A stretch of DNA of 64,000 nucleotides from DAITPV01 sp050692555 (GCA_050692555.1 JBOGVS010000015.1:1-64000); one strand, 5' to 3'; numbered from the stretch's first letter, positions 1-10,632 are shown. Notes: generated from the sequence alone by a model not told the origin. Made by a program: numbers and translations.

Positions 1-333
1 CATGAGGCGGCGTTCCGGATCCAGCAAGGGGTGGAGTCCGGCGAGCGCGTGGTGGTGGGGGTCAACCGGTTCGTCGAGTCGCAGGAGGAGCCGGTGGAGC
101 TCCAGCACCTGGACGAGGATGCCGTTCGCCGGCAGGTGGAGCGGCTTCGGAAGCTCAGGGAGACGCGCGACAACGCGGCGGTGGAACGGACCCTGAAGGA
201 GGTGGAGGAGACCGCCAGAGGGACCGAGAACCTGCTCCCTCCCATGCGAGAGGCGCTTCGGGCCCGGGCGACCCTCGGTGAGGTCTCCGACGCACTTCGA
301 GGGGTCTTCGGCCAGTACCGGCCGGGCCGGTAG
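1..333 (+). CDS. Methylmalonyl-CoA mutase large subunit, C-terminal fragment (5' end outside window)
   Basis: The frame is open from base 1 and ends at TAG 331-333, giving 110 residues of an acyl-CoA mutase. The stretch ESGERVVVGVNRF, followed by a Glu/Arg-rich helix and the ending VFGQYRP, is the conserved C-terminus of the TIM-barrel catalytic part of B12-dependent mutases. The MeaA-like protein at 47389-49386 has the same signature (TGERVVVGVNRFTETE ... LREVFGDYR). Here the protein stops where that one continues into a cobalamin domain, so this copy is the stand-alone catalytic subunit type and needs a separate B12-binding partner. Its role would be methylmalonyl-CoA to succinyl-CoA, the last step after the propionyl-CoA carboxylase encoded in this window. 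Substrate specificity cannot be read from this fragment. Confidence 0.88.
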   Translation, partial: HEAAFRIQQGVESGERVVVGVNRFVESQEEPVELQHLDEDAVRRQVERLRKLRETRDNAAVERTLKEVEETARGTENLLPPMREALRARATLGEVSDALRGVFGQYRPGR

Positions 334-423
334 CTCGAGAGACCCCAGGTTGACCATGCGAGACATGCCGTTGCTAGCTCGGGAGCCCTCCTGAGGTTCA
401 TCGTCGCCGACGCCTCGGCGCTG

Positions 424-1950
424 GTGGTCCGTGCAAGCCGCGTCGCGAACCATTCCGCGGCCCTCTTCGTGCTGGTGGCTCTTCTGCTTGGAGGTCAGAC
501 CGCCGGAGCCCAGGGAGGGCCCACGTGCCGGGGAGAGCCGGCCACGATCTACGGAACGAATGGCGACGACTTCCTGATCGGAGGAGCCGGCCGCGACGTC
601 ATCTCCGGCCTGGCCGGCGACGACCTGCTGTGGGGGCTGGACGGCGACGACCTGCTGTGTGGGGATGAGGGTGACGACAGTCTGATCGGAGGTCTGGGGA
701 ACGACACGCTCGACGGGGGCCCGGGACGAGACGGGCTGTTCGGAGTGGAAGGGGACGACATCCAGTACGGGGGGCCGGACGACGACACCATGACCAGCGG
801 CGCCGGCGACCCCGGCGCCGACCAGCTCTTCGGTGAGGCGGGGAACGATGCGCTTCTGAACGCCGGCACCGGCCCGGACCTGGTGGACGGCGGTGAGGGC
901 GACGACGTACTGCTGGCCGGCCCCGGCTCGGACCAGGTCATCGGGTCGCTCGGAGCCGACCTCTTGTACGGAGACCGGGCAGACGACCGGCTCGACGGGG
1001 GGCCCGACGCGGATCGGCTGTACGGCGCCCGTGGAAACGACGAGCTCCTGGGCAAGGCGGGGGACGACCTGCTCCACGGGGGGAGCGAACGGGACCGCCT
1101 GGCCGGTGGTGCCGGCGCGGACGTGTGCGTGAACGGCGAGACCATCGCGGGCTGCGGAACGTCCCTGCGCAGGCCACGCCGGGGCACCGGCCCGGCCTCG
1201 AAGGTTCTGCGATGCGCGGGTCGGCGAGCCACGATTATCGGCACCGCGGGAAACGACGCCATCTTCGGGACCCGCCGCGCGGACGTGATCCGGGCCCGGG
1301 GAGGGAACGACCTGATCGCCGGTCTGGGCGGCGACGACGTGATCTGCGCGGACGGCGGCGCGGACGCCGTCGACGGCGGCTCGGGACGCGACGTGATCTT
1401 CGGCGGTGGGGGTCCGGACGACCTGTACGGCGGCGATCGGGGAGCGAGCGTCATCCATGGGGGGCCGGGACACGACTTCCTGGACGGAGGCGGTAGGGGG
1501 ACCGCAGCGGCAGGCAACGCCGACGACGCCCGCCTCTTCGGGGACGGGGGCAACGATGTGCTTCATGGGCGTAACGGCGACGATCTCCTCGACGCCGGAC
1601 TGGGCCACGACGTCCTGTTCGGCGACGCCGGCAACGACGAGATGTTTGGAGGCGAGGGCAACGACGTGGCGTACGGCGACGATGGCACCGACACCATGGA
1701 CGGCGGGCTGGGGGACGACCGGCTCTTCGGCGGCTACCACGAAGATGTTCTGATGGGTGGACCAGGCGACGACGTCCTGGACGGCAACTACTACCTTGAC
1801 CGGCTGGACGGCGGAGACGGGACCGACGTGTGCCACAGCGGAGAGGCGGGGACCACCGGCTGCGAGTCCGGGGCCCAGGCTCCGCCCGGGGTGGACCCGC
1901 CGCCGGCCCCGCCGCCGGCCCGGCACGTCCCGGTATCCTCGCGCCGGTGA
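424..1950 (+). CDS. Secreted RTX-like calcium-binding repeat protein with two Cys-bounded modules
   Basis: 508 residues from a GTG start. Residues 1-30 form a signal peptide: basic N-terminus, core LFVLVALLLGG, likely cleavage after TAGA. The rest is dominated by nonapeptides of the GGxGxDxLx type, the calcium-binding beta-roll of hemolysin-type repeats. There are two tandem modules. Each opens with Cys, then ATI and GTxGxD (C35 and C264), and each closes with DVC plus a second Cys about ten residues on (C235/C244 and C470/C480). The tail is Pro-rich (PPPAPPPARH). A Sec signal instead of a C-terminal type I secretion signal, and no TolC/HlyB/HlyD genes nearby, argue against a classical RTX toxin. 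A structural or adhesive calcium-dependent envelope protein is more likely. The TGA overlaps the GTG of the next gene. Confidence 0.82.
   Translation: MVRASRVANHSAALFVLVALLLGGQTAGAQGGPTCRGEPATIYGTNGDDFLIGGAGRDVISGLAGDDLLWGLDGDDLLCGDEGDDSLIGGLGNDTLDGGPGRDGLFGVEGDDIQYGGPDDDTMTSGAGDPGADQLFGEAGNDALLNAGTGPDLVDGGEGDDVLLAGPGSDQVIGSLGADLLYGDRADDRLDGGPDADRLYGARGNDELLGKAGDDLLHGGSERDRLAGGAGADVCVNGETIAGCGTSLRRPRRGTGPASKVLRCAGRRATIIGTAGNDAIFGTRRADVIRARGGNDLIAGLGGDDVICADGGADAVDGGSGRDVIFGGGGPDDLYGGDRGASVIHGGPGHDFLDGGGRGTAAAGNADDARLFGDGGNDVLHGRNGDDLLDAGLGHDVLFGDAGNDEMFGGEGNDVAYGDDGTDTMDGGLGDDRLFGGYHEDVLMGGPGDDVLDGNYYLDRLDGGDGTDVCHSGEAGTTGCESGAQAPPGVDPPPAPPPARHVPVSSRR
1934..1939 (+). promoter_or_regulatory. 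Putative -10 box (TATCCT) for the F420 reductase gene
   Basis: TATCCT fits TANNNT and ends 7 nt before the GTG at 1947, the spacing expected for a leaderless transcript. It lies inside the 3' end of the RTX-like gene, so the reductase could be transcribed independently of it. No clear -35 box is seen. Confidence 0.35.
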
Positions 1951-2654
1951 ACGTCACGGTGGTGGGGGGGACCGGTGACCTCGGCTTCGGACTGGCCCTC
2001 CGGCTCGCGGACGCGGGCGCCTCGATCACCATCGGGTCCCGAGCGCTGGATCGCGCCGAGGCCGCCGCCGCCCGAGCGCTGGCGACCGTCGGTCCCAACG
2101 CCACGGTCCGGGGGAAGGACAACGCCGAGGCGGTCGTGGATGCCGACGTCGTGTTCGTCACCGTTCCGTTCGCCGGACAGGCGGACATCTACCGGTCGAT
2201 CGCCGAGCACCTCCCGCGGGACGCCGTGGTCTGCGACACCACCACCCCGTTGGCCACCGCGGTCGGAGGACGACCCACGCACGTGCTCCGGCCGTGGCAC
2301 GGCTCGGCGGCCGAGCAGGCCAAGGCACTGCTGCCGAAGGGCGCCCGGCTGGTCGCCGGGTTCCACACGCTGGGTGCGGAAGCGCTTGACGACCTGCCGG
2401 AACCGGTGGAGGCCGACGTCCTGTTGTGCGGGGACGATCGAGAGGACAAGGCCGCAGTGGGGGGGCTGGTCGAGAAGATCCCGGGCCTCCGATGGGTGGA
2501 CTGCGGGCCGCTGTCCATGGCCCGGGTGGCGGAGCCGATCACCGCCCTGCTGATCTCGGTGAACCGGGCCTACGGGATCAAGGACTCCGCGGTCCGCCTC
2601 ACGGGCCTCCCCGGATGGGGAACACCCGACCCGAGGGCCGGAGGCCGGGCATGA
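1947..2654 (+). CDS. npdG: NADPH-dependent F420 reductase (NpdG-like)
   Basis: 235 residues. The N-terminal Rossmann loop GGTGDLG is followed by a SR dipeptide after the second strand, which fits NADP(H) binding, and then by a conserved VTVPFAGQ stretch. Length and order match F420H2:NADP+ oxidoreductases, which move hydride between NADPH and deazaflavin F420 in the cytoplasm. The GTG at 1947 is chosen because the protein then begins directly with the Rossmann strand (MNVTVVGGTGD). The frame is open upstream, but that part overlaps the RTX-like gene. Upstream stop and start overlap as GTGA. The 3' end overlaps the next gene as ATGA, so the two are probably cotranscribed. It implies that the host makes F420, as many Actinomycetota do. 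Confidence 0.85.
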   Translation: MNVTVVGGTGDLGFGLALRLADAGASITIGSRALDRAEAAAARALATVGPNATVRGKDNAEAVVDADVVFVTVPFAGQADIYRSIAEHLPRDAVVCDTTTPLATAVGGRPTHVLRPWHGSAAEQAKALLPKGARLVAGFHTLGAEALDDLPEPVEADVLLCGDDREDKAAVGGLVEKIPGLRWVDCGPLSMARVAEPITALLISVNRAYGIKDSAVRLTGLPGWGTPDPRAGGRA

Positions 2655-3028
2655 GCCGGGTGGTGTTGTTCTACGACGGGGAGTGCCGGGCGTGCCGGAC
2701 CTTCACCAACCTGGTGCTGAAGGCCGACACCCGGCGGCGGATCCGCACCGCGCCCCTCGACTCGCCTGAAGCGGACCGGCTTCTCGGCCACCTCCCCGAA
2801 CGCCGGCGCTTCGGCTCCTTCCATCTGGCGGTCGGTGACCGGGTCGTCAGCGGAGGGGCCGCGGTCGGGCCACTGCTGGAGCTCCTTCCCCCCCTCCGGC
2901 CGGCCGGCAAGCTGATCCGGAGATCGCCGGTGGCCCGCCGCGCCGCCCACGCCCTGTATCACGCGCTGGCCCGCAACCGAGGCCGGATCGGCCGCCTCCT
3001 CCCCCGGGCGGGCGATCCCTCCCGTTAG
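2651..3028 (+). CDS. DCC family (DUF393) thiol-disulfide oxidoreductase-like protein
   Basis: 125 residues. The N-terminal motif FYDGECRAC is the DxxCxxC signature that names the DCC (DUF393) family of thioredoxin-like proteins. The Cys pair is about residues 12-15. The C-terminal half is Arg-rich (RRSPVARRAAHALYHALARNRGR) and could sit near the membrane. Family members are predicted thiol-disulfide oxidoreductases, but substrates are mostly unknown. It begins with ATG overlapping the TGA of the F420 reductase gene, which suggests a two-gene operon; a redox link with F420/NADPH is only inference. Confidence 0.78.
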   Translation: MSRVVLFYDGECRACRTFTNLVLKADTRRRIRTAPLDSPEADRLLGHLPERRRFGSFHLAVGDRVVSGGAAVGPLLELLPPLRPAGKLIRRSPVARRAAHALYHALARNRGRIGRLLPRAGDPSR

Positions 3029-3037
3029 CGCCACCTG

Positions 3038-3067
3038 TTGACCCAGGTTCCCGCCCCCTGCTGGAAT
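3038..3067 (+). promoter_or_regulatory. Putative sigma-70 type promoter for the GT2-GT4 fusion gene
   Basis: TTGACC (3038-3043) and TGGAAT (3062-3067) are 18 nt apart. The -10 box ends 8 nt before the ATG at 3076, consistent with a leaderless mRNA. It lies in the 47-nt gap after the DCC gene. Confidence 0.4.
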
Positions 3068-3075
3068 GGCGGTCC

Positions 3076-5211
3076 ATGGCCACCGAACGGCCTCCGGGCC
3101 GGTTGACGCGACTCCGCGACCGAGTCGCCAGGCGCCTGTTGGGGATCGGCCGGGCGGACGTCGCCGACCTCGGTGACCGGATCTCCGGCCTGGAACGAGC
3201 CGGGTCCGAGCAACAGGGCGCCGTGGAGAGCCTCGATCGGGACCAGAAGGCCATCGCCGCCGACATCCGGAAGCTGGCGGCCGAGATGGGCCTGGTCGGG
3301 GGACGCACCGACGAGCTGCTGGCGGCCGCCGAGGCGCTGAGCATCGATCTCCGCACCGTGGATGCGGGCGTCGAGGCCCTCAAGGACCGGACCGCCCTCC
3401 TCGAAGAGCGGGCGGGCGAGCAGGAGGCGCGCATCGGGAGCCTCGAGGCGCGCCAGGATCTGAGCGAGCTCCACGCCCGGATCTCTCCGACGATGGAATG
3501 GGTGGACCAAGCCGACGTCCCACCAGACACCCTGTTGTCGGTGGTCATGGCCACCCGGGACCGTACCCGGCTCCTGGAGCGAGCCATCCGTTCGGTGGTG
3601 GGCCAGACGTACGAGCGTTGGGAGCTCCTGGTCGTGGACGACGGCAGCGGCCAGGCTGCGGAGGTGGCCCAGTCGTTCGCGGATCCGAGGATCCGCTTGC
3701 TCCGAGCGGAGGGACGCGGAGTGGCCGCGGCACGGAATCTGGGATTGGCCGAAGCGAAGGGTGAGGTGATCGCATATCTGGACGACGACAACCTCATGCA
3801 CCGCGGCTGGTTGAAGACGGTGGTCTGGGCGTTCACCCAACAGCCGTGGACAGAGGTCCTGTACGGGGCCCGGATCGTCGAGGACCCGCACGCGGCCGGT
3901 ATCAGGCGGGAGGGGCTCATCGCCCCGGTGCACCTGGAACGGTTCGACCGCCGACGCCTTGAGGAAGAGAACTACATCGACATCGGTGTGCTGGCCCACC
4001 GCCGGACACTTCCGGAGGGCAGGTTCGACGAATCGCTCGTCACCCAGAGCGACTGGGAGCTCATCCTTCGACTCACTCGCGACCGGCCGCCGCTCGTGGT
4101 TCCAGCGGTGGCCGTTCTGTATGGGACCGGGGCCCCCGGGCGCCTGAGCAAACGATCGGGAAAGCTGGCCGATCGGGACCGGATCCGCGATGCGGCCCGA
4201 GGGGCCAACCCGCTCCGGATCCTCAGCTTCAACAGCATCTTCCCCCTGACGTCCGAGATGTACATCGAGGCGACGATGGAGGCGATCGCCGCCGATGGAA
4301 TGGCCATCGCCTATTGCCGCACGGACCCCCCGCTGGTCGACATGGCGGTCCGACGGCCGGTATACGAAGACCTCGACGCCGCCATCCGCGAGTTTGCCCC
4401 GGACCTTCTGCTGTTGCACTGGGTCACGTTCGGCGAGCAGCAGCTCTCACGCCTCGAGTCTGCGGGCCTGCCGTTCGCCGTCCGGGCCCACTCGTTCGAC
4501 TACGCCCCCGACGCCGCAGGTCGGCTGCTCCGGCATCCGCTGTGCGTGGGGCTGTGGGCGTTCCCCAGTCACGCCGCCGACATCCGGGGCGCCTCGGTGC
4601 TTCCGCTGTTCCTGGCTCCCGACGGGGTCCCGGCCCGGGGCCCCCGCCGCGACCTGGTGGTCTCGGTCTCGGCGGGCCTTCCCAAGAAGGACTGGGATGT
4701 CCTGATCGAGGCGCTCTGCGCTTTGGAGGACGTAGATCGGAGGGTCGTCGTGGCCACCACCAACACGTACGAGGACCTCCCGGCGACCATCGCCGGGCGC
4801 CTCCAGGCATGCTCCGGTCCCCACCGGGTACAGGTGGACGTGCCGCACGAAGAGGTGCTCAGGCTCCTTGCCAGAACGGCCGTCCATGTGTACACGCTGG
4901 ACCCCGGTGAGCCCTTCGGCATGCCCATGTCGGTCGCCGAGGCTCTCTGTGCGGGCGCGGCGGTCGTCATCCCCGACCGGCCCGATGCGCTGGAGTTCGC
5001 CGGTCCGAGGGCTCGCGGGTACCGGACGGCCGACGACATCGTGCGGCACGTCCGGGAGGTCTTGGCAGGAGGACCGGACATCGAGGCGGAGCACCGCCAC
5101 AACCGGGACTACGGGCTGGAGCGGTTCGCCGACCCGGCCATCGGCAAGCGGTTCGCCTCGGAGCTGGGGGAAGCGTTGGACCGCTGGCGCGCCGAGCGCG
5201 GCGCGAGCTGA
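3076..5211 (+). CDS. Coiled-coil GT2-GT4 bifunctional glycosyltransferase
   Basis: 711 residues in three parts. Residues about 25-145 are a Glu/Arg/Ala-rich coiled coil (SLEARQDLSELHARI). Residues about 155-370 are a GT-A fold GT2 domain starting SVVMATRDR, with VVDDGSG and a metal-binding YLDDDN near residue 234. Residues about 375-711 look like a GT-B (GT4) domain, ending in EPFGMPMSVAEALCAG, the family's nucleotide-sugar-binding Glu pattern. No membrane segment is seen, so it is probably cytoplasmic, with the coil for oligomerisation or complex assembly. It likely adds two different sugars to an envelope glycan. It precedes the large polysaccharide locus but is separated from it by the carboxylase and biotin ligase genes. 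Sugar specificity cannot be assigned. Confidence 0.8.
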   Translation: MATERPPGRLTRLRDRVARRLLGIGRADVADLGDRISGLERAGSEQQGAVESLDRDQKAIAADIRKLAAEMGLVGGRTDELLAAAEALSIDLRTVDAGVEALKDRTALLEERAGEQEARIGSLEARQDLSELHARISPTMEWVDQADVPPDTLLSVVMATRDRTRLLERAIRSVVGQTYERWELLVVDDGSGQAAEVAQSFADPRIRLLRAEGRGVAAARNLGLAEAKGEVIAYLDDDNLMHRGWLKTVVWAFTQQPWTEVLYGARIVEDPHAAGIRREGLIAPVHLERFDRRRLEEENYIDIGVLAHRRTLPEGRFDESLVTQSDWELILRLTRDRPPLVVPAVAVLYGTGAPGRLSKRSGKLADRDRIRDAARGANPLRILSFNSIFPLTSEMYIEATMEAIAADGMAIAYCRTDPPLVDMAVRRPVYEDLDAAIREFAPDLLLLHWVTFGEQQLSRLESAGLPFAVRAHSFDYAPDAAGRLLRHPLCVGLWAFPSHAADIRGASVLPLFLAPDGVPARGPRRDLVVSVSAGLPKKDWDVLIEALCALEDVDRRVVVATTNTYEDLPATIAGRLQACSGPHRVQVDVPHEEVLRLLARTAVHVYTLDPGEPFGMPMSVAEALCAGAAVVIPDRPDALEFAGPRARGYRTADDIVRHVREVLAGGPDIEAEHRHNRDYGLERFADPAIGKRFASELGEALDRWRAERGAS

Positions 5212-5221
5212 TCCGAATCGA

Positions 5222-6943
<1,722 letters not shown>

Positions 6944-6991
6944 CGATCAGCTCCCGGAGCGATAATCGGCCCCCGTGGGGGCCGGTCGAAC

Positions 6992-7774
6992 GTGTTGAGG
7001 CAGGATAGCCTGGAGCGTGCCGTCCGCGGGGCGGGGATCGAGGCGCCCCCGGTGTTCCTCGACGAGACGGACTCCACGAACACCGTTGCGCTCGAGCTCG
7101 CGCGGCAGGGGGCTCCGGAGTGGACCGTGGTGGCGGCCGGGCACCAGCGGTCCGGACGAGGCCGGATGGGGCGATCGTGGACCTCCGTGCCGGGCCGATC
7201 CCTGCTCTTCTCCCTCGTGCTGCGGCCCACGCTTTCCCCCGACCGCGCCTCCCTGTTGTCGCTGCTGGCCGCGGTGGCGGCCATCGAGGCCTGTGGGGTT
7301 CCGAATCTCCTCTCCAAGTGGCCGAACGACCTGGTGGTGGGGGAGCAGAAGGTCGGTGGGATCCTGGCCGAGGGGAGGGTTGAGGGGACGGCGCTCGAGC
7401 ACGTGGTCGTGGGGATGGGTCTGAACCTGGCGATGCGTGAGGAGGACTTCCCGGAGGAGCTCCGCGGATCGGCCACCAGCCTGGCGGCGGTGGGCGCGGA
7501 GCACGATATGGCGGACCTCCTGGGCGCGATCCTGTCGGGATTCCGAGAGGAGTACGACCAACAGGACGACCGCTTCGCGGTCCGGGTGGTGGGCCTTTAC
7601 ATGTCCCGCTGCGACACCGTCGGCCGAGGAGTCCGGGCCACCACCACCGAAGGAGTCACCATCGAGGGCCAGGCTGTGGGTCTGGACCCCCGTGGGGGGC
7701 TCCAGGTAAGGACGGCCTCCGGTCCCGTAATCGTGGCCTTCGGAGAGATCGCCCACCTCGACCGGCCCGTCTGA
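6992..7774 (+). CDS. birA: Biotin--[acetyl-CoA-carboxylase] ligase (BirA, no DNA-binding domain)
   Basis: 260 residues. Biotin-ligase landmarks are clear: FLDETDSTN near the N-terminus, SGRGRMGRSW (biotin/ATP-binding Gly-rich loop), KWPNDLVVGEQKVGGIL, and a C-terminal SH3-like domain with VGRGVRATT. There is no N-terminal helix-turn-helix, so this is a class I ligase without repressor function. It couples biotin through biotinyl-AMP to the BCCP Lys of the divergently encoded carboxylase. The frame is open far upstream, but that stretch is antisense to the carboxylase gene. GTG 6992 (or TTG 6995) is taken as start because it gives a normal N-terminus, LRQDSLERAVRGAG. The 48-bp gap to the divergent gene presumably holds both promoters. 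Confidence 0.9.
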   Translation: MLRQDSLERAVRGAGIEAPPVFLDETDSTNTVALELARQGAPEWTVVAAGHQRSGRGRMGRSWTSVPGRSLLFSLVLRPTLSPDRASLLSLLAAVAAIEACGVPNLLSKWPNDLVVGEQKVGGILAEGRVEGTALEHVVVGMGLNLAMREEDFPEELRGSATSLAAVGAEHDMADLLGAILSGFREEYDQQDDRFAVRVVGLYMSRCDTVGRGVRATTTEGVTIEGQAVGLDPRGGLQVRTASGPVIVAFGEIAHLDRPV

Positions 7775-7789
7775 GGGGTCCACCGACGG

Positions 7790-7795
7790 TAGGAT
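7790..7795 (+). promoter_or_regulatory. Putative -10 box (TAGGAT) for the WsaE-like gene
   Basis: TAGGAT ends 9 nt before the GTG at 7805, in the 30-nt gap after birA. This fits a leaderless start for the first gene of the polysaccharide locus. Confidence 0.35.
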
Positions 7796-7804
7796 GAGCC
7801 CGGC

Positions 7805-10630
7805 GTGAAGCCGGAGCACCCGATTCGGCGTCAACCCTCGAGCCCCCCCGAAGCGGATCTTCTGGGGCTCCCGTTCGACCTGCACGAGCGGTACCGCTTC
7901 ACTGTGGCCATGGTGCAGCGACTGTGGCCGGGTCCTCACCACCCGCTGGTGGTCCTCGACGTGGGAGGACACTCCAGCCCCCTCAAGAACCTCCTCCCCG
8001 GCGAACAGGTGGTGCTCCTGGACGCCAAGCCCCCGGGGTCGCTGACCCGGCTTCCCCTCAGCTTCGACCACTACGTGCAGGCCAGTGGGGCCCATCTTCC
8101 ATTCGCCGATGATGCGTTCGACGTGGTGACCGCCCACGACACCCTGGAGCACATCCCACGGGAGGACCGCGAGCCGTTCCTCTCCGAGCTGCTCCGGGTG
8201 AGCCGGGGCGTCCTGGTCATGAACGGTCCGGTGTACGACCCCGAGACCGTCCGGGCGGAACGGGTCGTGGCTCGGCTCCAGGAGAGCCTGTCGCTGGGCC
8301 CCAACCAGTTCCTGAACGAGCACCTCGATCTGGGCCTTCCCGAACGGCAGTGGATCGAGGGGGTGCTCGAGGACCGGAACCTCAGGTGGCTGTCGATCCC
8401 CAACGGCAACTTGGGGATCTGGCTGGCGGCCAACGCGGCCCGGGATTTGGCCCTGGCGCTGTACCCCGCCGGTCAGTTGACCGAGGTGGTGGACCGGGCC
8501 CTGAACGGCGCCCCGGTGATCGCCGGGCTTTCGGGTGCGTGCTATCGCGAGGCGTACGTCGTTGCGGTGGACCCATCACGAGCCCAAGACGTGGACCGTC
8601 TCCGATCGGAGCTGCTGACCGCCGAGCGTTCCAGCGCGGAGGCGTTCCGGGAGCCGCTGGCCCTGTTGGAGGAATTCATCCGGGAAGCCCGGCTACAGAC
8701 CGGTCAGACCAGGGAGCGCCGCCTGGAGCAGCGGATCACGGAGCTCGAGGCGGCACACGCTCGGATCACCGCCGGTTCCGGGTATCGCGTCCTGCATCGC
8801 CTGGATCGGGGGATCGGGGGTGTGGCTCCATGGGGCACCAGGCGGCGAAGCTTCCTTCTGGCCCCGGCCCGGGCCGCCCGCATGATCATGAACGAGGGAT
8901 GGGGGGCGTTCCTGGGGCACCTTCCGAAGGTGTGGCGGTGGGGGCCGCGTCTTTTCGAGCGAGCCCTTCCTCCGGTGGAGCTCCTATCCCCCCAGGAGCG
9001 GTACGAGCTGTGGCTGCGCCTTCGGATCCTCACCCCCCGCCGACTCCGGGAGATGCGGCGGCGCGGCCGCCGGTTCTCGTATCGCCCCAAGATCAGCGTG
9101 GTCATGCCGGTGTTCGATCCCGAGCCGGAGTGGCTGCGGCTGGCGGTGGAGTCGGTGCGAGGCCAGGTGTACCCGGACTGGGAGCTGTGCATCGCCGACG
9201 ACGGCTCTACCCGAGGGGGCGTCCGCGAGCTCCTGCGTTCCTACGCACGAACGGACCCTCGGATCGTGGTGACGTTCCTGGACCGGAACCAGGGAATCTC
9301 GGCCGCCTCGAACGCGGCCCTGCACCAGGCCACGGGAGAGTTCGTTGGGTTCCTGGACCACGACGACGAGCTGAAGCCGAACGCTTTGTTCGAGGTCGCC
9401 CGCCTGCTCAACGAACGGCGGGATCTCGACTACATCTACAGCGACGAGGACAAGAAAGAGCTGGACGGTCGGCTCACCGACGCCTTCTTCAAGCCCGACT
9501 GGTCACCGGACCTGCTGATGTCGGTGAACTACGTGACTCACTTCAGCATCTACCGGACTGAGGTCCTCCGCCGGATAGGCGGATTTCGGAGCGAGTACGA
9601 CGGGAGCCAGGACTACGATCTGGCCCTTCGGGTCACCGAGAGCACGGACAACATCGCGCGCATCCCCGTTCCGCTGTACTCGTGGCGGAAGGTTCCCGGC
9701 TCCGCCGCCGCGTCGCTCGACTTCAAGGACTATGCCTACGACGCCGGCAAGCGAGCCCTGAAGGACGCGCTGGCCCGACGGGGATTCCGGGGAGGCGTCG
9801 AGCACGGGCTGGTCGAAGGAAGGTACCGGGTGATCTACGGGATCCGAGGAACACCCCGGGTGACCCTGATCATCCCCACCCGCGATCGGCTCGACCTCCT
9901 GGAGCCGTGCATCGAGAGCATCCGCCGGGAGTCCAGTTACCCCAATTACGAGATCCTGGTGGTGGACAACGACAGCCGCGACCCAGAGACGCTGGCCTAT
10001 CTGGAGAGCGTTCCGGGGCGAGTGATGCGCCACCCGCTTCCGTTCAACTACGCCCGGATGATGAACGCCGCTGTCCAGGAAGTGGGCGACTCGGACTTCG
10101 TGCTGCTGCTGAACAACGACACCCAGGTGATCACGGCCGAATGGATCGAGGCCATGGTGGAGCACGCCCAGCGGCCCGAGGTGGCGGCGGTAGGCGCTCG
10201 GCTCCTGCACCCGACCGGTGCGCCACAGCACGAGGGGATCGTGGTGGGGCTCAGGGGAGCGGCTGCGGTGAACGTGCCCCACGCATACTTCGGGCTCGGT
10301 CGGACGATCCGGAACTGCTCGGCGGTCACCGCCGCGTGCATGATGGTCAGGCCGGAAGTCTTCCGTGAGCTCGGTGGCTTCGAGGAGCGGCTGGCGGTCG
10401 CCTTCAACGACGTGGACTTCTGTCTCCGGGCCCAGGAGAAGGGCTACCAGATCGTGTTCACCCCCTACGCCCTGCTCTATCACGATGAGGGCAGCACCCG
10501 GGGGCTGGGCGGAACCCAGTCGGAAGAAGACGAGGCCTTCTTCCGTGACCGGTGGGAGGGCTACCGCGACCCGTACTACAACCCCAGCCTGGACATCGTG
10601 CGCCCGTTTGAGCTGACGCTGGAGCGCTGA
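7805..10630 (+). CDS. Methyltransferase-GT2-GT2 fusion, WsaE-like
   Basis: 941 residues. Residues about 35-190 are a class I SAM methyltransferase (VVLDVGGHSSP, then DAFDVVTAHDTLEHIP). A helical/coiled segment near 265-320 follows. GT2 domain 1 starts about residue 429 (KISVVMPVFDP), with ADDGS, FLDHDDE and the acceptor-side GSQDYDLALR. GT2 domain 2 starts about residue 686 (VTLIIPTRDR), with VVDNDS, LLNNDTQ and FNDVDFCLRAQEKGY. This order is that of WsaE, the trifunctional enzyme of Geobacillus S-layer rhamnan synthesis, whose GT2 domains build the chain and whose methyltransferase caps it. No membrane span is seen. By analogy it extends and terminates an O-methylated polysaccharide. Which sugar is used is inference. 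The next gene starts 2 nt downstream. Confidence 0.83.
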   Translation: MKPEHPIRRQPSSPPEADLLGLPFDLHERYRFTVAMVQRLWPGPHHPLVVLDVGGHSSPLKNLLPGEQVVLLDAKPPGSLTRLPLSFDHYVQASGAHLPFADDAFDVVTAHDTLEHIPREDREPFLSELLRVSRGVLVMNGPVYDPETVRAERVVARLQESLSLGPNQFLNEHLDLGLPERQWIEGVLEDRNLRWLSIPNGNLGIWLAANAARDLALALYPAGQLTEVVDRALNGAPVIAGLSGACYREAYVVAVDPSRAQDVDRLRSELLTAERSSAEAFREPLALLEEFIREARLQTGQTRERRLEQRITELEAAHARITAGSGYRVLHRLDRGIGGVAPWGTRRRSFLLAPARAARMIMNEGWGAFLGHLPKVWRWGPRLFERALPPVELLSPQERYELWLRLRILTPRRLREMRRRGRRFSYRPKISVVMPVFDPEPEWLRLAVESVRGQVYPDWELCIADDGSTRGGVRELLRSYARTDPRIVVTFLDRNQGISAASNAALHQATGEFVGFLDHDDELKPNALFEVARLLNERRDLDYIYSDEDKKELDGRLTDAFFKPDWSPDLLMSVNYVTHFSIYRTEVLRRIGGFRSEYDGSQDYDLALRVTESTDNIARIPVPLYSWRKVPGSAAASLDFKDYAYDAGKRALKDALARRGFRGGVEHGLVEGRYRVIYGIRGTPRVTLIIPTRDRLDLLEPCIESIRRESSYPNYEILVVDNDSRDPETLAYLESVPGRVMRHPLPFNYARMMNAAVQEVGDSDFVLLLNNDTQVITAEWIEAMVEHAQRPEVAAVGARLLHPTGAPQHEGIVVGLRGAAAVNVPHAYFGLGRTIRNCSAVTAACMMVRPEVFRELGGFEERLAVAFNDVDFCLRAQEKGYQIVFTPYALLYHDEGSTRGLGGTQSEEDEAFFRDRWEGYRDPYYNPSLDIVRPFELTLER

Positions 10631-10632
10631 AA

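Noticed and set aside
549..1553. Minus-strand open frame opposite the RTX-like gene
   Set aside because: Ser/Pro/Arg low-complexity reading produced by the GGxGxD repeats on the other strand.
424..1950. Classical RTX toxin
   Set aside because: No toxin catalytic or pore-forming domain, no acyltransferase or type I secretion genes, and a Sec signal is present.
7006..7011. TAGCCT box close to a GTG at 7017 in the biotin ligase gene
   Set aside because: The GTG is out of frame with the ligase and the box lies within its coding part; likely chance.
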